DNA of 64,000 bases from assembly GCA_021014325.1 (NCBI GenBank), contig CM037458.1:23543063-23607062 (forward strand). The letters are read 5' to 3'. Below are positions 37,901 through 46,900 of the stretch, piece after piece (the first letter of the stretch is position 1; each line of letters begins with the position of its first letter). The position numbers and the translations under genes were made by a program. The notes beneath the pieces were generated by a model. The model worked only from the letters and a program-made list of their open reading frames with translations, was not told the origin of the DNA and made no database searches. Origin of the DNA: Plazaster borealis (lineage: Eukaryota; Echinodermata; Asteroidea; Forcipulatida; Labidiasteridae).

Positions 37901-40900
37901 TGAGCTTAAAGTTTCACAGATTTGCTATCTTAATCTAGAAATGTTAACTGTTTGAAATATCTTGCTATGCCACATAATTCAGCTTTGTGCTGCCAGTTGG
38001 TTTTCTAATCAATATGAACAAGAATGAGATGAAACGTTTTATGTAAATGTTGGGTCACACAAAGTATGAATACTGGTCTTTGACAATTACCAATATAGAC
38101 CTTATGCATTGACGTCATCCAGCCGCCATCTTAGAGGTAAAACGATGACGAAACAATAGAAACGCACAGATTTGTACGCGCGGCGCACAGGATTGGCCAA
38201 TGAACAACCTCCTTTTGACCTCTAGGCGAGGGCGCCCTACTGTTTTGACATTATATGCATAAGGTCTATTGGCTACGTGCGTTAAGCTATTTTGGATAAC
38301 ACTAATTTCATCACTAGTTTGTATAATTTGGATGTACCCTTTTGGATTCCATGATTCTAAACTAACTCTCAACCTGACTAGGTATCACAATAACTGAACT
38401 CATGTTTTCTATTTTCTCTTCCTTTTTCTTTTAGACATACTGAACTTCAAATACAGTATGCTTTGTCGAACAAAATGAATGTGGATAAAAAGCCAATCAG
38501 TGTTGCCATGGCAAACCTACACCACCTGAAAAGGTTTGTAAGAATTTGTTTTGTCTTTTCCGTTAAGAACTAAACTGAACTATTGAATTGACAAATGACT
38601 TAACGCTTTAGTCCTCAAACCGCCCTAAACTGCCCTGCCTGTTACTCCTCATCAAACCGCCCGAGAAGTTTGGAAAGTTGTATTTTGAGTTTTACACAAG
38701 CTATTGAAACGCACCAAACACCTGTAGATAGAAGGCAATGTCAATATTGCAATGGTCTAAAAACAATACATAGCCCTTAAAAGAAAAAAATGCTGTTTTT
38801 CACCAGAAAGGTTCAAAGATCGGAAGTCCCGTTCCCAATAATGCAGGAGAAATTTGAGTTTGTGAAACCCCGTTTCTGTTTAGGAGAAATTGGAATCTGT
38901 GAAATCCTGTTGCGTTAACAAGAAAATTGAATTTGTGAAACCCTGTTTCCGTTTAGGAGAAATTGGAATTTGTGAAACCCTGCTTCCGTTTGGGGAAATT
39001 GGAATCTGTGAAATCCTGTTGTGTTAACAGGAAATTTGAATTTGTGAAACCCTGTTTCCGTTTAGGAGAACTAAACTAAACTATTGAATTTAAAAATGAC
39101 TTCAAGGTTTTTGTACACATTTTAATGAAACCACTGGCGGAATAAAGATTTGGTTCTTGTTTTTCTGTTCAGCTTTTTGAATCATCTGGCAGTGAGCAGT
39201 GTAGGAGATGCTCCGATACCAGCTAGAGATCTTCCTCTCGTTCTTAAGGAGAAAGTCATTGAAGACGCTGCAGAGGTTGGAGAGGTGAGTTAAATGTATT
39301 TTAAGAGAAAGAGTCTTTAAGAGAAAAATAACTCAAAAGTATTGCCTAGTATAGCATAAGGCAAAATATTCTCTTGTTATAATCATTATTATAAATAAGT
39401 TTGCAAGAAATTGTTAATGGCTTCACATTTCGACCCTAGCAGAGTCTTTCTCAAAGGCTAAAATGGAGAAAGCATAAGGGAAAAAACTTTACTTGGGTCG
39501 AAACATGAGGCCATTATTTTTTGTATTAATACAACGGGTCATTTAGGTTGGTAAGCAGTTTGCAACAGTTAAATTTGTTCATAATAACAAACTTTGATAA
39601 CAAATACATTTTCTGGTATTTGCAGGTTGTAGTTACAATCATAACAGGGATTCCTGGCAGTCATAAAGACAACCTTGCAAAAATTCTGACAAACATGGCC
39701 AAGGAGCAAAGCAGGTACGATAACAATATAGGAACAACAGAAGGAACAATCTAAGAATTGATCAATGAATTAGATATCTTCAAAGGATGATACCATAAAA
39801 ATAATAATAATGATAAATAGTTTATATACAGCGCTTTTTAAAGAAGGGTTTTTTAAGTTGCTGTTTTGTGTTTTTTTGATTATGGGACCCATTCATGTAG
39901 CACCTTATAAGGGTTTACAAGATGCTGCGGCGCATTCAGCAGCCACTGCCAGAAACACTGGGCAAACCCCTTGTCTTGATGATAAGTGTACTGGGTTCTT
40001 TTACGTGCATTATACAACACACAGGATCTACAGCTTTATGTCTAATCTAAAGGACGAAGCAATAATGAATGATTAAGTGTTTTGCTTAAGGACACAAGTG
40101 TCAAGACTGGAACTCGAACCCACACCCTGCTGATCAGAAACACCAGAACTTGAGTCCGGTGCGCTTGACCCCTCAGCGCTTGACTGCTTGGCCACGACAC
40201 ACCATAGGATGCTTGGAACAGTATTAACTCGGTTCTGTTTGCAATTTACCTTGTGAATATTCTCATAAGGTGAATATTCTCATAGTAGACTGTGTAAGTC
40301 TTGTGTGTTTTCAAACATTTTCATGAATTTTGAGTTCCAACGTGCATTGCTTTAATGTGTGAAGGAAACCAAATAGCTCGCTTTACGTTATCCAACCTCC
40401 CAAAATGCAAGACTTGCCCAGCCTTTTGCTTAATTTGATTTATCAGATATCCTGCAAGAACTGGACTTTTTTGATAGCAGAATAATTTTCTTTAAAATCT
40501 TGCCATTTAACTCTTTTACAAATTAATGTTGATTTCCACTGACATTCTTTATTAGGTGGGTGACTCTTCGTGAGCCATTTGACTCGGCAGAGAGCTTCAG
40601 TCCTGAGATGGTCCAGACGTCCCTAAGTGCCGTCCTGACATCAACCAAGAAGAGGAACGTGCGAGCGGCGACGGGAGGCCGAAAGAAAATGAGAGTTCTT
40701 ATCGCTACCCCTGGGTAAGGAAAGGTTGAAAGCAAGATGGCAACACATAGAATCTTGATTGATGATGGTCTTAAAGGAACACGTTGCCTTAAAATCTCAA
40801 GAAATTTTGCTGTTTGGAAGTGCTCCATATCCTTATTAAGAGTTGTTCGTGCAATAACATGCCTTTAATGTGTTATAATTAGTGAATGGTGATTAAAAAA

Positions 40901-43900
40901 CCCCAAACATTGCCATCTGACCCCGAGATCTGCCCCGCAAAACGTATACGTATTTCCAGCCGTAAATACCACCGTCCATGTAATGGGCAAAATGCGCGAC
41001 GAACAGTCGTTACGCTAGTGCCGTAGTCAGTGGCCTGGTAAACCAGTCAGATCTCCTTGCTCTATGATCAGATGAAAACCGGGTAATAATCTCATTTTCT
41101 AACTCGCTCGCAACTTGTAAACCGAGCTAAAGCTAGCTCAGTATTGGGTCCAAAATATCCAGCCAGGTATTTGCGGAACGGCCAGCCGCATATTCAGAAT
41201 ATTAGAACACATGCAGTACAGGGAGGAGACAAACTCACATTTGGTTCACCTCCCTGTACTGCATGTGTTCTAATCGCCGGCTGGCTATATCGGGCCCAAT
41301 ACTGTGCTAGATTCAGCTCGGTGTTGGATATTTATTGGAATACAATAAACAGATGGTAATCGTAACATTTTTAATAAAATAATTGCTCAGTCGTAGTTCA
41401 ACAGCTGCGACTGGAAATAAGACTAATAGAATTTGTCCGCCATTTATGGGAGTCAAAATCTTGACTCCCATAAATGGCGGAGCGTTTTGTTTCGTGAAAG
41501 TGAGCAAAAGCGAAGCATTTCTAAGGCACGTTTGTGTGGATAATTATATTCTACTTTTTAAACATCTTTCCGACCGTGCTCATTATACATCAAACGCTTG
41601 TTATAGCCCAAAAGCGCCCAACAGCGCCCAACCCGAAGGCAACGTGTCCCTTTAATTGATCTAGAATGTGAAAGTTGTTGGATTAGTTCAACAAGGTCAT
41701 CACTCTATTCTTGTAAAAGGTAAAAGGACAAATTACTCTTTGTAGCATATCGTATCTTACTCCAGTAGTTTTGTACATCATCTTGAGATTTTTGGGCAGG
41801 ATACGACATTGTTGGAGTTGCAAAAACTGAATTGTAAAAATGTTGTAACTCCGTTTTGTTTAAAGGTCATATCTTATAAAGCGCAATTTACAGCAAGGTC
41901 AGATCTCACTCCATTTGTACATCATCTTGGGATTTGTACGCAGGATACGACCTTGTTGCAGTTATAAAAACTGTATCAAGGTCGTAACTCAGTTTGGTTA
42001 AAAGGTTATATCTTGTACACTTGTTAAAAAATTGCTCTGTGCAGCAAGGTTGTATCTCACTCCATTGCTTTTGTACATCAACATGGGATTTTTATGCAAG
42101 ATACGAGCTTCTTGTCATCATAAAAACTGACATTGCAACAAGGTTGTTACCATATAACACAGTGATTTTTGTTTCTTTTTTGTTTGTTTGAATTTCTGGT
42201 GAGCATGATTACTTGTTGTTTCTCAGGTTTACAGATACCATTGATGTTATACAAGCTCTTACATGTCATCCAGACCCAGAGATCGCTAAGCAGATTCGTA
42301 TCGGTGCTGTAACTGCTTGTGTTGATGCTCATAACACTTTCATGGCACATAGGTGGGTAACCATACTTTCGATCATCTTTGCGAACTTAGATGGGACGTA
42401 AAGCCATTGGTCTTGTGTGTTGTGAAACGCACGTAAAGTGTAATGCACGTAAAAGAACCCTTACACTTATCGCTAAGAGAAGGGGTTTGCCCCGGTGTTT
42501 CTGGCAGTGGCTGCTGGACGCGCCGCAGCACCTTGTAAACCCTTACAGGGTGTTACATAAATAGGTCTCATAATTCAAAATTTTCAAAAACCTGGTTGGA
42601 AATAAATGGGGATAAATACTTTGAGACGCCCCTTGATAAAGTGCTATATAAAAACTAGTTATTATTATTATTATTATTATCCCAACTGCGTGCTTAACAT
42701 GGCGTGTTGTGGCCCAGCAGTCTAGTGCATCGGACTCGAGTTCTGGTGGCTGAATCATTGGAGTGTGGGTTCAATTCCCGGTCATGACACTTACATGTAG
42801 GTCCTTGAGCAAGGCACTTGGCCACAATTGCTTCTCTGTACCCAGGTGTATAAATGGGAACCTGAGAGGGCTGAGACAGTATTGTGTTGGATTAACCCCT
42901 TAGCGCTAATTTAAGCAGCTCAAACAGAAGGTTTGAGGCATGGTTTGCCTATAGACAATCATTCTTTATTTTCTTATTGTTCCTGCTGTGATTCTAGATA
43001 TACTTTCCCCAAGCTACTGGATCAGTGTGCCCAGGGATGGGTCAATAACATCCTCTTCACAAACTCAGTTTCTGGACCGGTAAGTCAACACAGCTACTTG
43101 ATAACAATCAAAGTTGCAAGTATAAGAATTTTGAAACTTTGCATGGTGGGAATGGACCTGATGCACATGGCGTCATTCAAGTGGGGTGCTCTCGGCTAGA
43201 GGTCAAGAGCAGGTTGCTCATTGGCTCATCATGTGTGCCGTTTGTTTTGATTGGTTCATCATCGTTTTAATACCTCTTAAGAGGTGTGATAACGTCAATA
43301 CATAAATCTATACAAATTACATCTGTAATAGAGGTTTTTGATTCCGTACATTTTGTTGACTGGCCAAAAGTTAAGTCCGATACTCTACCTGAAGTGCTTT
43401 TGTCATCCTTTTGTTGAGTTTGAAGTGTTTTATTGTAGGTCTAGTAATAACAAGTTGAAGACCACTTGTTGTTCAAGAGCAAGGTTGTACCCTGGTTATT
43501 CTGGTGTATCTTAAACACACTTTACAGGCGGAATTCCTTATCATTTGAAAGTCAAAGTCTGTTTTGGAGCCAGCCTTGAATTCATTTCCAACAAATATTT
43601 TGTTCACCCCAGGATCCTCAGCTGTCATTGGTACAAGATCTACTGCGAAGAGTCAATCCAAGTTTGGCATTCATCTTGGCAAACAAGGGAGAAATAACAA
43701 GGTAGGTCTCTTCAACCTCAATTTGATAATTAAAACAAGGGTGTGTATACGTTTGGTAATGACTCTGAAAATTCATGGCAATAAAAACTTACTTGGTGAG
43801 AAGTACAACAGCTTTGGGTAGTATAATGCATTTTGAGAAATTTTCACTTCGAATTACTGCGGTTATGTGAAAAAGATATCACTTTTTATTCCAACAAATT

Positions 43901-46900
43901 TGAATCTGAGAAGCGTTACTGACAGTAACGTTTCTCAGATTGTGTATTCCAATTGCAGATTATCTTCCTGCGTAGACATAAATGCTCCAGATATCTAAAA
44001 AACGCTACCACTTTTTGAAATGAAGTTTTCACAGGTTAGTTGTATGGTGTATATCTACAACTATATAGGATTGAAACAAACAGTGGGTTCCAATTACCAA
44101 ACGTATACAATCCCTTTAAGACACCCCTTCTTCACTCACAAAACTGACAAACCATCAATTAAAAAAGGTATTCAAAATGTACTGTTTTCTTTAATGTTAA
44201 TTGCTTGAGATCTTATTTGTTCCAGGAGTGAAGACGTAGACATGATTCTGTCAGAGAAGGCCTTCAGTTCACCTGAGCTGATCAGAGCGAGACATCTACT
44301 TACGCCAGGCTGGTAAGTTTAATCTTGTTCTAGCCTAGTGCAGGAAGTCTGGATAATTTTGTCTTGACCTTATGAGCCACGTTCATGAAGCTATTCAATA
44401 TTGCTTAACAAATTCATCTGCCTAGCGAACTTTGGCAGAGAACCAGTCACAATCCAAGTGCATTTCATCATCGATTTGGCTGGTACCCTGTTCCTATGCT
44501 TAACAAATTTATATCTCTGCCACCGTCCAGGTCAAGCGGTCAGTTCGTCTCCGGTCCCATCTTCCCTACCATGACGACAATCTCTCTTAAGTTCACCCAG
44601 CCGTTGGATCGAGGTAAACTTCTCACCAAGCTCAAGGCACTCCGTGATCAACAGTCCACACAGTGTCCTTTCTCTGGTGATGTCTACTGCGTCCGAGGGA
44701 GGACTAAGTTCACAGGTACTGATCTTCTAACCAGGTTACTTTGGCAGTCTTCTTATTCACTTTGAAGCTAAGAAGAATTTGAAATGAAGGAGTCAAAAAT
44801 GCTCACTTGAAGGGAGGTTATATACCTTTAGTAATTACTCCACAAATTAATTACCATAAAAACTTACTTGGTAAGAAGCACTGCAGCTGTTGATAATGTA
44901 TAACATTTTGAGAAACGATTCCCTTCTAAGGAATGTGGTTTTAGAGAAATGGATTCAAAAAAATGTAAATCTGAGAAATATCTATGTATGAAACGTTTCT
45001 CAGATTGTGTATTCCAATTACGGATTATTCTTCCTGCGTGGACATAACCACTCCAGATTTTCGGTGATATCTCAGAAACGCTACCACCTTTTGAAATGAA
45101 ATTTTCACAGGTTAGTTTCATTGTAGAACAGTTCAAAAAACCAAAGGTATACCTTGCTCTTATAGGACCTTTACATGTACCTGAAAAGTAATGCGTCTCA
45201 ATTATAGACCCCTTGCATAGGCTGCCATTGCCAAGGCAGTGGACACTATTGGCAATTACTCAAAATAATTATTGGCACAAAACCTTACTTGGTAACGAGT
45301 AATGGGGAGCTGTTGATAGTATAAAACATTGTGAGAAACGGCTCCCTCTGAAGTAACGTAGTTTTCGAGAAAGAAGTAATTTTCCACGAATTTGATTTTG
45401 AGACCTCGGAATTAGATTTTGATGTCTCGAAATCAAGCATCTGAAAGCACACAACTTCGTGTGACAAGGGTGTTTTTTCTTGCATTATTATCTCGCAACT
45501 GTGACGACCAATTGAGCTCAAATTTTCACAGGTTTGTTATTTTATGCATATGTTGAGATACACCAAGTGAGAAGACTGGTCTTTGACAATTACCAATAGC
45601 GTCCAGTGTCTTTAAACAATGGAAATGCAGATTGTGTGTATGCACCACGCACAACTCTCAGCTATTGATAAGTCTTCCTCTGACCTCAGTGAGGGCGCTG
45701 TTTGAACTTGTGACGTCATATGCATAAGATCTATAAGCAAGAAGTTCAAAAGACACCTAGACATTGCTCTTGCTACCGACCACGCTTCTATAGTCCTCTT
45801 TTGTGGATGCCATTGAAGAAGTCATCGGCGTAGACCTTGTCAAAGCCTCCCCTTTGGAAGAACTGGGAGTATGAAGCCTGACTTTCTTTACTTGGTCTCA
45901 GACTAGAAGTTATAATTCATTAAAGATTTAATTGATTTAAACTCACAGATTCAGACCAGCTTATGGAGGTACAGAGTGTCACTCTCAGTAGCTACATCTC
46001 CCTGGCTCCGTCATCTGAATTCCCCACCGTCCGTCCCCCGACTGCACCTCTATCGCCGAGGCAGCCCACCTCGCCTCCACCACGCCAGCCGACACCCCCA
46101 CAGAGTAAACCCACACCCCCTAAGGGTTCACCCAACAATGGGCCTGATGAGACCGGAGACAATGGATACACGTTCTGCTTTGTCTTCACTGGGTGTGGTC
46201 TGGAAGAAGGGAAACTGAAGGAGTGGCTGAGGGGTTGTGCAAGACAGAAACCAACCAAGAAGCTTCTCAAGACTAAGCAATCACTCACCAAGGAGGAGAA
46301 GAAGCGGATACATGTAAGTGTTCCTAGTTGGGTACATGTATGTGTTCCTAGTTGGGTACATGTAAGTGTTTCTAATTGGGTATCATACAGGTGTAGAAAA
46401 ACAGGTGCATTGAAACATCCTCATCACTTCATGGGGAATTTAGGGAAGGGTAATGTTAGTAAATTGGGCATGCAAATTGCACAGTAGTGATATTTATCTT
46501 GTCTCTACTCAGACCAAGCATCATCTACCTACCTCATACCTGTGGGTTTATAACAGAGGGAATAATGATATTTATCTTGTCTCTACTCACACCAACCATC
46601 ATCTACCTACCTCATGCCTGTGGGTTTATAACAGAGGGAATAACGATATTTATCTTGCCTCTACTCAGACCAAGCATCATCTACCTACCTCATGCCTGTG
46701 GGTTTATAACAGAGGGAATAATGATATTTATCTTGTCTCTACTCACACCAACCATCATCTACCTACCTCATACCTGTGGGTTTATAACAGAGGGAATAAT
46801 GATATTTATCTTGCCTCTACTCAGACCAAGCATCATCTACCTACCTCATGCCTGTGGGTTTATAACAGAGGGAATAATGATATTTATCTTGCCTCTACTC

